Origin: Tropicimonas_B omnivorans
Lineage (GTDB): Bacteria > Pseudomonadota > Alphaproteobacteria > Rhodobacterales > Rhodobacteraceae
Assembly: GCF_031846565.1 (NCBI RefSeq)
Contig: NZ_JAVRHL010000001.1
Coordinates: 620,001 to 684,000, forward strand
Length of the DNA: 64,000 nt
Reading direction: 5' to 3'
The position numbers were made by a program, and so were the translations under genes. Shown here piece after piece: positions 16,740 to 26,029 of the stretch (the first letter of the stretch is position 1; each line of letters opens with the position of its first letter). The notes beneath the pieces are model-generated. The model made no database searches. It was not told the DNA's origin and worked only from the letters and a program-made list of their open reading frames with translations.

Positions 16740-18287
16740 ATGCTCTGGTCCCTCCTCAAGATCATACTCTTCGTCGCGGTCATCGCGCTTGTGACCATCG
16801 GCGCCGGCTGGCTCATGGAGACGGGGGCCGGTATCCGCGTCGCCTTCGGCGGTACGGAACTCAATCTCGGCCCGGTTCAGGCCGTCATCGCGATCCTCGT
16901 GATCGTGGCCGCGGTCTGGCTTGTGCTCAAGATTCTCGGCGCCCTCTTCGCTCTGGTGCGCTTTCTCAACGGCGACGAGACCGCGCTCTCCCGCCACTTC
17001 GACCGCCGCTCCGAGCGCAAGGGAATGCGGGCCCTCGCCGAGGGCATGGTGGCGCTGGCAGAGGGCGAGGGCCGTCTCGCCATGGCAAAGGCCGATCGGG
17101 CGAAGAAGTATCTGAACGAACCCCAGCTGGTCGCCCTGATCAATGCCCAAGGCGCCGAAATGGAAGGTCAGCACAAGGTCGCCGAGGAGAATTACAAGAG
17201 CCTTCTCGCCGACGAACGCACCCGATTCGTGGGGATCCGCGGCATCCTGCGCCAACGTCTGGCCGAGGGCGACACCGAGACCGCGCTCGCGCTCTCAGAG
17301 AAGGCCTTCGCCCTCCGCCCCAAGCACGAGGAGACGCAGGATACGCTGCTGCGCCTACAGGCCGAGAAGGCCGACTGGAAGGGCGCGCGCAAGACGCTGG
17401 ATGCCAAGTTGCGCTCCGGTGCCCTCCCGAGGGACGTTCACCGCCGCCGCGACGCCGTCCTGGCGCTGTCCGAAGCGCGGGACGTGCTGGTCGACGGTCA
17501 GGACATCGAGGCGCGGGAAGCCGCGATCGAAGCCAACCGTCTCTCTCCCGACCTCATCCCCGCCGCCGTCCTCGCGGCGCGCAGCTACATCTCCGCCGGC
17601 AAGCAGCGCTACGCCGCCCGTGTGCTCAAGAAGGCCTGGGAGGCTCAGCCGCATCCCGATCTCGCCGCGACCTTTGCCGATATCACCCCGGGCGAGGACC
17701 CGGCCAAGCGGCTCAAGCGATTCTCCGAGCTGACCAAGGTGCGGCCCGAGCATCCCGAGACGAAGATGCTGCAGGCCGAACTCCTGATCGCCGCCGAGGA
17801 TTTCCCGGCAGCACGCCGCGCGCTCGGAGATCTGCCGACGGCGCACCCGACCGCGCGGTCTCTGTCGATCATGGCCGCGATCGAGCGTGGCGAGGGGGCG
17901 GACGATGCCGTGGTCCGTGGCTGGCTTGCCCGCGCCGTGACCGCGCCGCGCGGCTCCCAGTGGGTCTGCGAGAACTGTCACGTCGTCGCAGCCGAATGGG
18001 CGCCCGTCTGCCCGCATTGCCATGCGTTCGACACCTTGGCCTGGACCGAGCCGCCCGAGGGGCAGCTCTCCAGTCCCACGGGCTCCGAGATGCTGCCGCT
18101 CCTCGTCGGCTCCGAGGCGTCCACCGCACCCACGGTGGCGCAGGGCCCGGCTCCCGCGGCGACGCCGCAGGTGGATGTGACGCCGCCAACGCGCGCGCGC
18201 GACGCCGACACCCCGCCTGCCGAGACGAAAGCGGTGCCCGACGCAGAGCCCGCCGACGCGCCGGAAGACGCACAAAAGGAAAAATAG
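16740..18287 (+). CDS. HemY-like membrane protein with LapB-type zinc ribbon
   Basis: The 515-residue protein starts with two membrane helices (about residues 4-24 and 42-65), as in HemY, followed by TPR-like helical repeats. Near the C-terminus C410-x2-C413-x10-C424-x2-C427 form a zinc-ribbon/rubredoxin-like motif with the same spacing as the end of LapB (YciM). A disordered Ala/Pro/Thr tail follows. Classical HemY has no such ribbon. Its role is unknown; the context is heme synthesis, but a LapB-like envelope role is possible. The tRNA-Thr gene lies 43 bp downstream. Confidence 0.8.
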   Translation: MLWSLLKIILFVAVIALVTIGAGWLMETGAGIRVAFGGTELNLGPVQAVIAILVIVAAVWLVLKILGALFALVRFLNGDETALSRHFDRRSERKGMRALAEGMVALAEGEGRLAMAKADRAKKYLNEPQLVALINAQGAEMEGQHKVAEENYKSLLADERTRFVGIRGILRQRLAEGDTETALALSEKAFALRPKHEETQDTLLRLQAEKADWKGARKTLDAKLRSGALPRDVHRRRDAVLALSEARDVLVDGQDIEAREAAIEANRLSPDLIPAAVLAARSYISAGKQRYAARVLKKAWEAQPHPDLAATFADITPGEDPAKRLKRFSELTKVRPEHPETKMLQAELLIAAEDFPAARRALGDLPTAHPTARSLSIMAAIERGEGADDAVVRGWLARAVTAPRGSQWVCENCHVVAAEWAPVCPHCHAFDTLAWTEPPEGQLSSPTGSEMLPLLVGSEASTAPTVAQGPAPAATPQVDVTPPTRARDADTPPAETKAVPDAEPADAPEDAQKEK

Positions 18288-18330
18288 GGGCTACCGTCCG
18301 ATCTCAAGGACGTGTATGCCGCCACCGGTC

Positions 18331-18406
18331 GCCGATGTAGCTCAGCTGGTAGAGCAACGCATTCGTAATGCGTGGGTCGGGGGTTCGAGTCCCTTCATCG
18401 GCACCA
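18331..18406 (+). tRNA. tRNA-Thr (anticodon CGT)
   Basis: The cloverleaf is complete: acceptor GCCGATG/CATCGGC, D arm with AGCTGGT, anticodon stem ACGCA/TGCGT with loop TTCGTAA (anticodon CGT at 18364-18366), T arm with GGTTCGAGTCC, and an encoded CCA. It decodes ACG. It marks the left border of the flagellar island. Confidence 0.96.
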
Positions 18407-18518
18407 TTTTTCAGACAACTCGCACGATTTGAAGCCTCCCCCGGGGGCCGCCCTTCAGCATTCGCTTACCCCTTGTCCCTATCCCTGATGCCGGGGTGTG
18501 ACAGTGCAAGGTGGTGCA

Positions 18519-19340
18519 ATGGCTTCTGGCAGCAATGCATCGGCCGTCATCATCAAGCGGAAGAAGGTCGTCGGCGGTGGCGGGCATCATGGTGGTGCCT
18601 GGAAAGTCGCCTACGCGGACTTCGTAACGGCCATGATGGCCTTCTTCCTGCTGATGTGGCTGCTGAATGCGACGACGGAAAAGCAGCGCAAGGGGATCGC
18701 GGATTACTTCCAGCCGACGATCGCGGTGAACCGTATCTCCGGCGGAGGAGATGGTGCGCTCGGGGGAGACTCGATCTTCACCGACGACGATCTCGCCCAG
18801 AGCGGAACCGGTGGCGGACAGGACGCCTCCCGCGCGGTCGATGAGGAGCAGCGCCGCACGGAGGATCAGGTCTTCGGCGAGATGCAGGAACTTCTCCGTG
18901 GAAACAGCGGCGAGAGCCTCGTGTCGGACGAGATGCGTCGCCATATCGTCACGCGGATCACCGACGAGGGCCTCGTCGTCGAGCTCTTCTCACGCGAGGG
19001 CGCACCGCTCTTCGGCGGCGATGGAACGCAGGCCACGCCCCTTCTGTCGAGCCTGCTTGCCGTGATCGGACGGGTGTTCTCGCTCGCTGAGAACGACATC
19101 GCCGTCACGGGGCACGTGCGCGCCAGGCCGCTAACTCTGATCGACAATCCCGTCTGGGATCGGTCCGTCGGCCGCTCGGAGGTCGTTCACGAGGAACTCG
19201 CCCGCAGGCTTGGTGAGGCGCGATTCGCACGGATCACCGGCAAGGGGGACAGGCGTCCCTCCCGCGATTCGATGGATCCGATGTCTCCGCGGCACGACCG
19301 TGTCGAGATCACGCTCCTGCGCTCCGACATCCCGCGCTGA
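18519..19340 (+). CDS. motB: Flagellar stator protein MotB
   Basis: The 273-residue protein has a basic cytoplasmic start (IIKRKKV), one membrane helix containing the ion-binding D34 in AYADFVTAMMAFFLLMWLLN, a plug/linker region and a C-terminal OmpA-like domain. That domain is somewhat divergent but ends with the usual ...R.D...RHDRVEITLL pattern. It anchors the stator to peptidoglycan. The ATG at 18519 is preferred; a GTG at 18498 is possible. Its partner motA is 10 kb away, separated by hook and export genes. Confidence 0.93.
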   Translation: MASGSNASAVIIKRKKVVGGGGHHGGAWKVAYADFVTAMMAFFLLMWLLNATTEKQRKGIADYFQPTIAVNRISGGGDGALGGDSIFTDDDLAQSGTGGGQDASRAVDEEQRRTEDQVFGEMQELLRGNSGESLVSDEMRRHIVTRITDEGLVVELFSREGAPLFGGDGTQATPLLSSLLAVIGRVFSLAENDIAVTGHVRARPLTLIDNPVWDRSVGRSEVVHEELARRLGEARFARITGKGDRRPSRDSMDPMSPRHDRVEITLLRSDIPR

Positions 19341-19362
19341 AAAGGACGAAGTCGCGTCGGCG

Positions 19363-19377
19363 TTAGGTCGATCTTAA
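19363..19377 (+). promoter_or_regulatory. CtrA-like box upstream of flgE
   Basis: TTAG-N7-TTAA, one base from the CtrA consensus TTAA-N7-TTAA, lies 65 bp before the flgE start codon. Confidence 0.5.
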
Positions 19378-19441
19378 GGGCGTGATGGCATGTCATGAGG
19401 GACCGCTTCGGGGATCGCTTCAGAAAGGCAAGTTTCCGTCC

Positions 19442-20743
19442 ATGACCATCTCATCGTCCCTCAATGCCGGCGTGGCAGGGCTCGCGGCAAATGCCAACCG
19501 CCTCGCCACGATCTCGGACAACATCGCCAACTCGGCAACCTACGGCTACAAACGCGTCCAGACGGACTTCCATAGCGTCGTCACCTCGACCGGTGGGTCA
19601 AAGTACTCCGCAGGCGGCGTGCGTGCCACGACGATGCGCATGATCGACCAGTCCGGCTCCACCGTCACCACCGCCAATCCGACGGATGTCGCGATTCGCG
19701 GCAACGGGTTCATTCCGGTGACGGACGTGAACTCCATCGGCCTCGACGGGACCGGCTTCGTGACCCGCCTTGCCACCACCGGCTCCTTCCGCCTGGACGA
19801 TGAAGGTTTCCTGCGCACGGAATCGGGCACCGTCCTTATGGGCATCCCGGCGGACGCAAACGGCCAGGTGCCCGATTACCCGAGAGACAGCTCCACCGCG
19901 CTCCGTCCGATCCAGGTCAGCCAGAACCAGCTGATCGGCTCCCCGACCACGCGTCTGTCCCTCGGAGTGAACCTTCCGGCGACGGACACAATGGCGGGCG
20001 CCTCCGGCATGGCCCGGAATGCGACGGTCGAGTACTTCGACAATCTCGGCATCTCCCAGACGCTGAGCATCACGATGACGCCCACCGTCCCGGCCGCCGG
20101 CGCGTCCAACGAGTGGACGGTCACCATTGGCGATTCGGCACAGGGCGGTGCCACGGTCGGAGAATACGTCCTGACTTTTGATGACAGCCGCGGAAACGGG
20201 GGGCAGCTTCTGTCCGTCTCGACCACGACGGGGGGCGCCTACGACCCGGCCACCGGGACCGCGCCGGTCACCGTGGCCAGCGGAGATATCGACATCGACT
20301 TCGGCGCGATCGGCGGCGACCCCGTCATCACGCAGCTGTCGAATATCTACGCTCCGCTCTCCATCTCCAAGAACGGCTCTCCGGTCGGCAACATGACCGG
20401 CATCGAGATCGACTCCCAGGGGTTCCTCGTCGCCAATTTCGATGTCGGCATCAGTCGCAGGCTCTACCAGATCCCGCTTGTCGATATCGGCAACCCGAAC
20501 GCACTTCAGGCCGGTGACAACCAGACCTATTCGCCCACGGCAGAATCCGGCGGATTCTTCCTCTGGAATGCGGGCGATGGCCCGACCGGCAAGCTCATAT
20601 CGGGCGCCCTCGAGCAGTCTTCCACCGATGTGGCCGGCGAGCTGACGGATCTGATCCAGACCCAGCGGGCCTATTCGTCCAACGCCAAGGTCATCCAGAC
20701 GGTGGACGAGATGCTCCAGGAAACCACCAATATCAAGCGCTGA
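19442..20743 (+). CDS. flgE: Flagellar hook protein FlgE
   Basis: FlgE polymerises into the hook. The 433-residue protein has the rod/hook N-terminus with SLNAGVAGLAANANRLATISDNIANSATYGYK, split here as the SDNIAN motif with a TYGYKR continuation, and a C-terminal block with LIQTQRAYSSNAKVIQTVDEM. The central region holds the variable D1/D2 domains. The ATG at 19442 places the N-terminal helix at the family position. It starts the run flgE-flgK-flgL-flgI and follows a CtrA-like box. Confidence 0.95.
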   Translation: MTISSSLNAGVAGLAANANRLATISDNIANSATYGYKRVQTDFHSVVTSTGGSKYSAGGVRATTMRMIDQSGSTVTTANPTDVAIRGNGFIPVTDVNSIGLDGTGFVTRLATTGSFRLDDEGFLRTESGTVLMGIPADANGQVPDYPRDSSTALRPIQVSQNQLIGSPTTRLSLGVNLPATDTMAGASGMARNATVEYFDNLGISQTLSITMTPTVPAAGASNEWTVTIGDSAQGGATVGEYVLTFDDSRGNGGQLLSVSTTTGGAYDPATGTAPVTVASGDIDIDFGAIGGDPVITQLSNIYAPLSISKNGSPVGNMTGIEIDSQGFLVANFDVGISRRLYQIPLVDIGNPNALQAGDNQTYSPTAESGGFFLWNAGDGPTGKLISGALEQSSTDVAGELTDLIQTQRAYSSNAKVIQTVDEMLQETTNIKR

Positions 20744-20758
20744 TCGGGGGCCTGATCC

Positions 20759-22204
20759 ATGTCCATTGCCGCCGCCTTCAACAGTTCCCTCAGTGGGCTG
20801 AACGCGACCTCCCGCCGTGTCCAGCTCACGGCCTCCAATGTCGCCGGAGCGCTGACGGAGGGCTATGGCCGCAGAGAGCTGTCCGTCAGTGTGAACGCCT
20901 ATTCCGGTGGCGTTCGCATCGACGGCGTGATGCGGCAGGTCGACCAGGGGACCTTGCGGGACATGCGCCTCGGGGCGGCTGCCTCCGGCAACGCCGGCAC
21001 CCGCGCCGACGCTCTCGCCCGGATCGAAACGGCCATCGGCGATCCGACGGCGGACGGGTCGATCCCGGCACGCCTCGCCGCCTTCGAGGGCGCCCTGATC
21101 GAAGCGGGCAGCCGCCCCGATTCGACCATCCGGCTCGATGCTGCGGTCCGGGCCGGGGACAGACTTGCGTCCGCATTGAACACGGCCACGGACGAGGTCC
21201 AGGACGCGCGCCGCGCCGCGGATGCCGGGATCGCCACGCAGGTCGGTCAGCTCAACGACGGTCTGAAGCAGGTTCAGGAGCTCAACGCCCAGATCTTCCG
21301 CCTTTCGAACTCCGGGCGAGACGTCTCCGGCCTGATGGACCAGCGACAGACCGCCATCGACGAGCTTTCCGCCATCGTTCCCCTCCGCGAGGTGCCGAGG
21401 GAAGGCGGGCAGGTCGCGCTCTTTACCACCGGCGGCACGATCCTTCTCGACGGCCGGATGGCGAAGATCGAGTTCGATCCGGCTGGCTACGTCACGGCGG
21501 ATCTGACCCAGGCATCGGGCGCCCTGTCCCCGCTGATCGTCGACGATATTCCGGTCAGCATGGACCCCGGCGGCCAGCTGGACGGCGGCACCCTTGCCGC
21601 CCTGTTCGACACGCGTGACCGGATCGCTCCGGGAGCGCAGGCCGGCCTCGACGCGCTTGCCCGCGATCTGGCGGAACGACTGCAGGGAACCGCGGTCGAT
21701 CCGACGCTCGGCCCCGGCGACCCAGGCCTCTTCACCGATGCCGGCGCGACGGTCCTCCCGGCGAACGAAGTGGGACTCGCCGGGCGTCTGAGGCTGAACG
21801 CGGCGATCGATCCGGATGCGGGCGGCGAAAGCTGGCGGCTCAGGGACGGTCTTGCAGCACCGGTGCCGGGAGACACCGGCTCGCCAGGTCTCCTCCATGC
21901 GATTTCCGACGCATTTGGCGGCACACGCGCCCCGTCCTCCGGCCCGGCGGCCGGTCTTGCGCGAACCGCGTCCGGTCACGCGGCGGATATCATCTCGGCC
22001 GTCTCCGTCCTGCGGCAGGGCGCGGTCGAGGAGCAGAGCTACCAGGCCGCCCGCGCCTCGACGCTGACGGAGCAGCACCTCGCAGGGGGCGTCGATACAG
22101 ACCGCGAAATGCAGAACCTTCTGTCGATAGAGCAGGCTTATGCCGCGAACGCGCGCGTCATCCAGACACTGGACACCTTGATGCAACAGCTGATGGAGAT
22201 CTGA
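20759..22204 (+). CDS. flgK: Hook-filament junction protein FlgK
   Basis: FlgK (HAP1) joins hook and filament. The 481-residue protein has an N-terminal SSLSGLNATSRRVQLTASNVAG block, a long helical segment with LKQVQELNAQI and DQRQTAIDELS, and a C-terminal LLSIEQAYAANARVIQTLDTL. It starts 15 bp after flgE and ends 3 bp before flgL, so these are co-transcribed. Confidence 0.94.
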   Translation: MSIAAAFNSSLSGLNATSRRVQLTASNVAGALTEGYGRRELSVSVNAYSGGVRIDGVMRQVDQGTLRDMRLGAAASGNAGTRADALARIETAIGDPTADGSIPARLAAFEGALIEAGSRPDSTIRLDAAVRAGDRLASALNTATDEVQDARRAADAGIATQVGQLNDGLKQVQELNAQIFRLSNSGRDVSGLMDQRQTAIDELSAIVPLREVPREGGQVALFTTGGTILLDGRMAKIEFDPAGYVTADLTQASGALSPLIVDDIPVSMDPGGQLDGGTLAALFDTRDRIAPGAQAGLDALARDLAERLQGTAVDPTLGPGDPGLFTDAGATVLPANEVGLAGRLRLNAAIDPDAGGESWRLRDGLAAPVPGDTGSPGLLHAISDAFGGTRAPSSGPAAGLARTASGHAADIISAVSVLRQGAVEEQSYQAARASTLTEQHLAGGVDTDREMQNLLSIEQAYAANARVIQTLDTLMQQLMEI

Positions 22205-22207
22205 GCC

Positions 22208-23209
22208 ATGACGATGACAGCGATCGGCGATCTGGCCCGCACCTTCGTGTTGCGCAATCACAATACCGAATTGAAGGGTCGCTTCGACCGGCTGACCGAT
22301 GAGCTCTCGAGCGGGCGCATTGCAGATCTCGGCGCGAAGGTTCGCGGTGACTGGTCGGTCGTCGCCGGGATGGAGACCTCGCTCAAACGCCTCGAATCGT
22401 TCGACATGGCCGTCAGCGAGGCCGCCTCCTACACCGCCGGGATGCAATCCGCGCTCGGTGCCGTCGCGAGCCTGTCCGAAGACCTCGGCGCCTCCCTCCT
22501 TGTCGCCGGCTCCGGGGGGAGCGATCTGCCGGCCGAAAACGTGGGCAGGGACGCGCTGGCCTCGTTTGAAGGCGCCGTCCGGGCCCTCAATGTGCAGGCC
22601 GCTGGCCGCTCGCTCTTCGCCGGCGCGGCGCCGGATTCGCCAGCGCTTTCCGAGCCGGGCGACATGCTGAACGACATACGGGCAGCCGTCGGGGGCGCCA
22701 CGACCGCGGGTGCAATCACGACTGCCGTCGAGGCCTGGTTTGCGCCCGGCGGAGGGTTCGACGCAGCCTACCTGGGGTCCGCGACCTCCGCAGGGCCATT
22801 CGCGGTGGGGCAGGGGACGACCGTGGGCATCGATGTCACGGCCGAGGATGGCAGGCTGCGCGACGTCCTGGCGGGCCACGCGATGGCGACTTTCCTGGCG
22901 GACGGCACCCTGAGCGACGCCGACGAGAAGGTCGCCCTCGCCGCCTATGCCGGCGCGCATCTTCTGAGCGCGGACGCGGAACTCTCCAAACTACGTGCGG
23001 AAGTCGGAGGCGCCGAAGCCCAAATCGAACGCGCCGGAACGAGGAACGCGGCCGAACGAACGTCGCTCGAGATCGCGCGGACGGAGCTCGTCAGCGCCGA
23101 TCCGTTCGAGCGCGCATCGGAACTGGAAGCGGTACGGACGAAACTGGAGATGCTCTATTCGCTGACCGTGCGAAGCGCCAACCTGTCCTTGATGGAGTAT
23201 ATGCGATGA
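22208..23209 (+). CDS. flgL: Hook-filament junction protein FlgL
   Basis: This 333-residue protein resembles flagellin-type helices at both ends: an N-terminal RFDRLTDELSSGRI helix and a C-terminal FERASELEAVRTKLEMLYSLT helix with a final SLMEYMR. Between flgK and flgI, with matching length, it is the HAP3 junction protein. Its TGA overlaps the flgI ATG by 4 bases. The sequence is divergent from enterobacterial FlgL, so the call rests partly on context. Confidence 0.88.
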   Translation: MTMTAIGDLARTFVLRNHNTELKGRFDRLTDELSSGRIADLGAKVRGDWSVVAGMETSLKRLESFDMAVSEAASYTAGMQSALGAVASLSEDLGASLLVAGSGGSDLPAENVGRDALASFEGAVRALNVQAAGRSLFAGAAPDSPALSEPGDMLNDIRAAVGGATTAGAITTAVEAWFAPGGGFDAAYLGSATSAGPFAVGQGTTVGIDVTAEDGRLRDVLAGHAMATFLADGTLSDADEKVALAAYAGAHLLSADAELSKLRAEVGGAEAQIERAGTRNAAERTSLEIARTELVSADPFERASELEAVRTKLEMLYSLTVRSANLSLMEYMR

Positions 23210-24312
23210 GCGTGATGCGCGCTGTTCTGGCCGCAGCGGCGCTGGCCCTCCCGGAAACGGCGATGTCCGCGCCCGTTCGGCTCAAGGATCTGGTCGAGTT
23301 CGACGGAGTACGCGGCAACGATCTCGTGGGCTACGGTCTCGTCGTCGGCCTGAATGGCACAGGGGACGGACTACGCAACGCGCCGTTCACCGAGGAGATC
23401 ATGTCGAGCATCCTCGAACGGCTCGGCGTCAACGTGACGGGCGAGCAGTTTCGCCCCAACAACGTCGCCGCCGTGCTGGTGACCGCGACGCTTCCGCCCT
23501 TCTCGCGTGCCGGTAGCCAGATCGACGTGACCGCCTCCGCCATCGGGGACGCGTCGAGCCTGCTTGGCGGAACACTGATCATGACCCCGCTGACCGCCGC
23601 GGATGGCGATATCTACGCCGTCGCCCAAGGCACCATACTTGCAGGCGGTGTCACGGCGGAAGGCGATGGTGCGGCGGTCACGACCGGCGTCCCGACGTCG
23701 GGGACCATTCCGTCCGGGGCCCGGGTCGAGCGGGAAGTCGACTTCGACTTTGCGGGCCTCGATACGATTCGCCTCGCGCTGAGGACACCAGATTTCACCA
23801 CGGCCGCGCGCATCGAGGGGGTGATCAATGCGTCCTTCGGCGCGCCCGTCTCGGTCATGCGCGATGCCGGAACGGTGGAGCTCGACATCCTGGCGACGGG
23901 GATCGGTTCGCCCGCCCACGTTCTCGGCCGCGTTGAGAACCTTGCCGTCGAACCCGAGAGCCCGGCGCGCGTCGTCGTCGATCAGGCGTCGGGCACCATC
24001 GTCATGGGCGCCGATGTCCGAATCTCGGCGGTCGCGGTGTCCCAGGGCAACCTTACGCTCAAGGTGGCCGAAGCGCCGCTGGCCGTGCAGCCCAACCCGT
24101 TCACGCCGGGGCAGACGGTGGTCGTCCCGCGTACCGAGGCGGAGATCGTGGAGGAGCCCGGGATCGGTCTCGCCGAGGTGCCCGAGGGGACGACGCTGTC
24201 CGAGGTCGTATCCGGTCTGAACGCCCTCGGCGTGGGGCCGCGGGACATGATCGACATCCTGAAAGCGATAAAATCCGCGGGAGCGCTGCACGCGGACTTC
24301 ATCGTCCGGTAA
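23206..24312 (+). CDS. flgI: Flagellar P-ring protein FlgI
   Basis: FlgI forms the periplasmic P-ring around the rod. The 368-residue protein has an N-terminal signal peptide of about 21 residues ending before APVRLKDL, then the family blocks GVRGNDLVGYGLVVGLNGTGDG, split around residues 33-55, NVAAVLVTATLPPF, and GTIVMGADVRIS, and ends with an AGALHADFIV strand. It closes the flgE-flgI operon; a hairpin follows. Confidence 0.96.
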   Translation: MSVMRAVLAAAALALPETAMSAPVRLKDLVEFDGVRGNDLVGYGLVVGLNGTGDGLRNAPFTEEIMSSILERLGVNVTGEQFRPNNVAAVLVTATLPPFSRAGSQIDVTASAIGDASSLLGGTLIMTPLTAADGDIYAVAQGTILAGGVTAEGDGAAVTTGVPTSGTIPSGARVEREVDFDFAGLDTIRLALRTPDFTTAARIEGVINASFGAPVSVMRDAGTVELDILATGIGSPAHVLGRVENLAVEPESPARVVVDQASGTIVMGADVRISAVAVSQGNLTLKVAEAPLAVQPNPFTPGQTVVVPRTEAEIVEEPGIGLAEVPEGTTLSEVVSGLNALGVGPRDMIDILKAIKSAGALHADFIVR

Positions 24313-24350
24313 CGCACGACCGGTCCAATCCGGGCCGGGCCATGCAGGAG

Positions 24351-24370
24351 GGGGTGCACCTATGCACCCC
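24351..24370. terminator. Hairpin between flgI and fliP
   Basis: GGGGTGCA and TGCACCCC form an 8-bp stem with a CCTA loop in the 100-bp gap between two convergent operons. There is no strong U-tract. Confidence 0.5.
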
Positions 24371-24412
24371 TCTCTGCGCGCAAGAGATGGACGTCGCGGC
24401 GGGCGCCGTGCC

Positions 24413-25132
24413 TTAGAGGTATCCTCGGACCAGCGCCCCGGAGATCAGTGACCATCCGTCCGCGACGACGAAAAAGGCAAGCTTGAACGGCAGCGAGACC
24501 AGAGCGGGCGGCACCATCATCATGCCCATCGACATCAGGACCGCGGCAACCACGAGGTCGATGATGAGAAACGGCAGGAAGATGAGAAAGCCGATCTCGA
24601 AGGCCCGCTCGATCTCGCTCAGAAGGAAAGAGGGTATCAGGATCGAGAGGGGCGAGCCGGCCTCCGGTTCACCTGCTGAAACCGGCGGTCGCAGATCGGC
24701 CATCGAGGCGAAGGTATCCGGATCGACCCGCGCCGCCATGAACTCCCGGAAGGGCGCCAGAGTCCGCGTGAACGCCTCCTCTGCTTCGATCTCTTCCTGG
24801 AGAAGAGGTTCGATGCCGGACTCCCACGCCTCGGTCAGAACCGGATCCATCACGAAGTAGGACAGGAAGAGCGCGAGTGTCACGATCAACATGTTAGGCG
24901 GGGCCTGCTGAAGGCCGATGGCCTGGCGCAGGATCGACAGGACCGTCACGATGAAGGGGAAGCAGGTGACCATGATTGCCAGCCCGGGGGCCAGCGAAAG
25001 CAGGGTCACGAGCGCGAGCAAGCCGAGGGTGCTGGCGGTCAGGGACCCGTCTCCGAAGGACAGTGACAGATCCTGCGCCAGCGCGGGGCCTCCGGCAAGG
25101 ATCAGGGCTGCCGCGAGGGGGACGTGTCTCAT
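24413..25132 (-). CDS. fliP: Flagellar export gate protein FliP
   Basis: FliP builds the core pore of the flagellar type III export gate with FliQ and FliR. The 239-residue precursor has a signal-like first helix ending near ALAQD, then MVTCFPFIVTVLSILRQAIG, a large periplasmic loop, and the C-terminal FEIGFLIFLPFLIIDLVVAAVLMSMGMMM pair of helices, which is the family hallmark (key residues FLIIDLVV). It is last in the fliF-fliH-fliN-fliP operon and overlaps fliN by 4 bases. Confidence 0.96.
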   Translation of the reverse strand: MRHVPLAAALILAGGPALAQDLSLSFGDGSLTASTLGLLALVTLLSLAPGLAIMVTCFPFIVTVLSILRQAIGLQQAPPNMLIVTLALFLSYFVMDPVLTEAWESGIEPLLQEEIEAEEAFTRTLAPFREFMAARVDPDTFASMADLRPPVSAGEPEAGSPLSILIPSFLLSEIERAFEIGFLIFLPFLIIDLVVAAVLMSMGMMMVPPALVSLPFKLAFFVVADGWSLISGALVRGYL

Positions 25133-25419
25133 TCCTGCCGGTCCGGCCCCGCCACGTCCGTGAGCCGAACCGCGAGTTGACCGGCCTGGGCGCCGTCCAG
25201 CTCCTGCAACTCGCCCCGCGCGATCAGCCGATCACCAACCCATAGCTCGACGGGATCCTCGATACGGCGATCTATCGGGAGGATCGAATCGGGGCCGAGC
25301 CGCATCAGGTCGCGTACCTTGGCGCGGGTGCGACCGACGGAGACGACGACCTCGACCTGGACCCGGGCGAGCGGAGAATCATCTGCCGGGGTCTCGAGAC
25401 GGTGTTCGGGTTCAGCCAT
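25129..25419 (-). CDS. fliN: Flagellar switch protein FliN
   Basis: A 96-residue SpoA-domain protein. VQVEVVVSVGRTRAKVRDLMRL and PVELWVGDRLIARGEL contain the conserved strands, with the VE..VGR and LWV..RLIARGE patterns visible. FliN forms the lower C-ring and docks FliH. The ATG at 25419 is preferred to 25428 because AAGGA lies at correct spacing. It overlaps fliH and fliP, implying coupled translation. Its usual partners fliM and fliG are not in this window. Confidence 0.92.
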   Translation of the reverse strand: MAEPEHRLETPADDSPLARVQVEVVVSVGRTRAKVRDLMRLGPDSILPIDRRIEDPVELWVGDRLIARGELQELDGAQAGQLAVRLTDVAGPDRQE

Positions 25420-26029
25420 GGTGTGCATCCTTCTGGATCATGTCTGCGGTGTCCGGCCCGCGAGACGTCGAAAAGTAGGTTGAGATGACGGCGCGGATCC
25501 CCTCGAGCGCCGCATCGAGGTCGATCTGCCGTTCGCTGTCGCCGAGGCGGACATAGGCCTGCCCATCCCCGAGGCCGGCCTCGCCCATGACCTTCAGGGG
25601 CAGGCTCTCGTCCGTGTCCAGCATGTCGCGAACCGTCTCGACGTTCTCCGGAGCAACGCGGACTTCGGCGGCCGGGGCGATGTCCAGGGCGGATGTACGC
25701 ACGAGGTGGGCGACCGTCTGCCCGAGTGCCGCGCCGAGATGCTCGGGCACGATACGCGACAGGATCCCGGCGATCAGGGGCTCGATCTCGGCGAGGAACG
25801 CCGTTCTGGCCTCGTGATACGAGAAGGCCATGGATTGCAGGCTCGCCGCGAGATCGGCGGCCGCGGACTGACGATCGGCAGCCCGAGTGGCCTCCGCCTC
25901 GGCCAGTGCCGCCGCGTATCCCTCCTCGTACGCGTCCTGCTGCGCTGTCGCCGCCTCTTGGGGGTCGGTGGCAGGCGGGCATGACGCATCCTCATCGAAA
26001 GACGTCAGAAGCCAGGGGCGTGCCATCAC
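25412..26029 (-). CDS. fliH: FliH-like export ATPase regulator
   Basis: This 205-residue protein has an acidic, Ala/Glu-rich helical middle (residues 30-75) and a C-terminal alpha/beta half with VRVAPENVETVRDML and an AYVRLGDSERQIDLDAALEGI ending, the pattern of FliH/YscL proteins that hold the ATPase FliI and dock it to FliN. Sequence conservation is weak, and identification relies on length, architecture and position between fliF and fliN. The ATG overlaps the fliF stop by 4 bases. Confidence 0.75.
   Translation of the reverse strand: MMARPWLLTSFDEDASCPPATDPQEAATAQQDAYEEGYAAALAEAEATRAADRQSAAADLAASLQSMAFSYHEARTAFLAEIEPLIAGILSRIVPEHLGAALGQTVAHLVRTSALDIAPAAEVRVAPENVETVRDMLDTDESLPLKVMGEAGLGDGQAYVRLGDSERQIDLDAALEGIRAVISTYFSTSRGPDTADMIQKDAHHG

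Noticed and set aside
18331..18406. tRNA-Thr as an integration site for the adjacent flagellar island
   Set aside because: No integrase is present and I see no repeat of the tRNA 3' end near the island's right border around 48955; the island looks ancestral.
19598..22960. Open frame of about 1,120 codons on the minus strand opposite flgE, flgK and flgL
   Set aside because: It is antisense to three well-supported genes, has His/Arg/Gly-rich composition and no domain pattern; GC-rich codon use removes stops.
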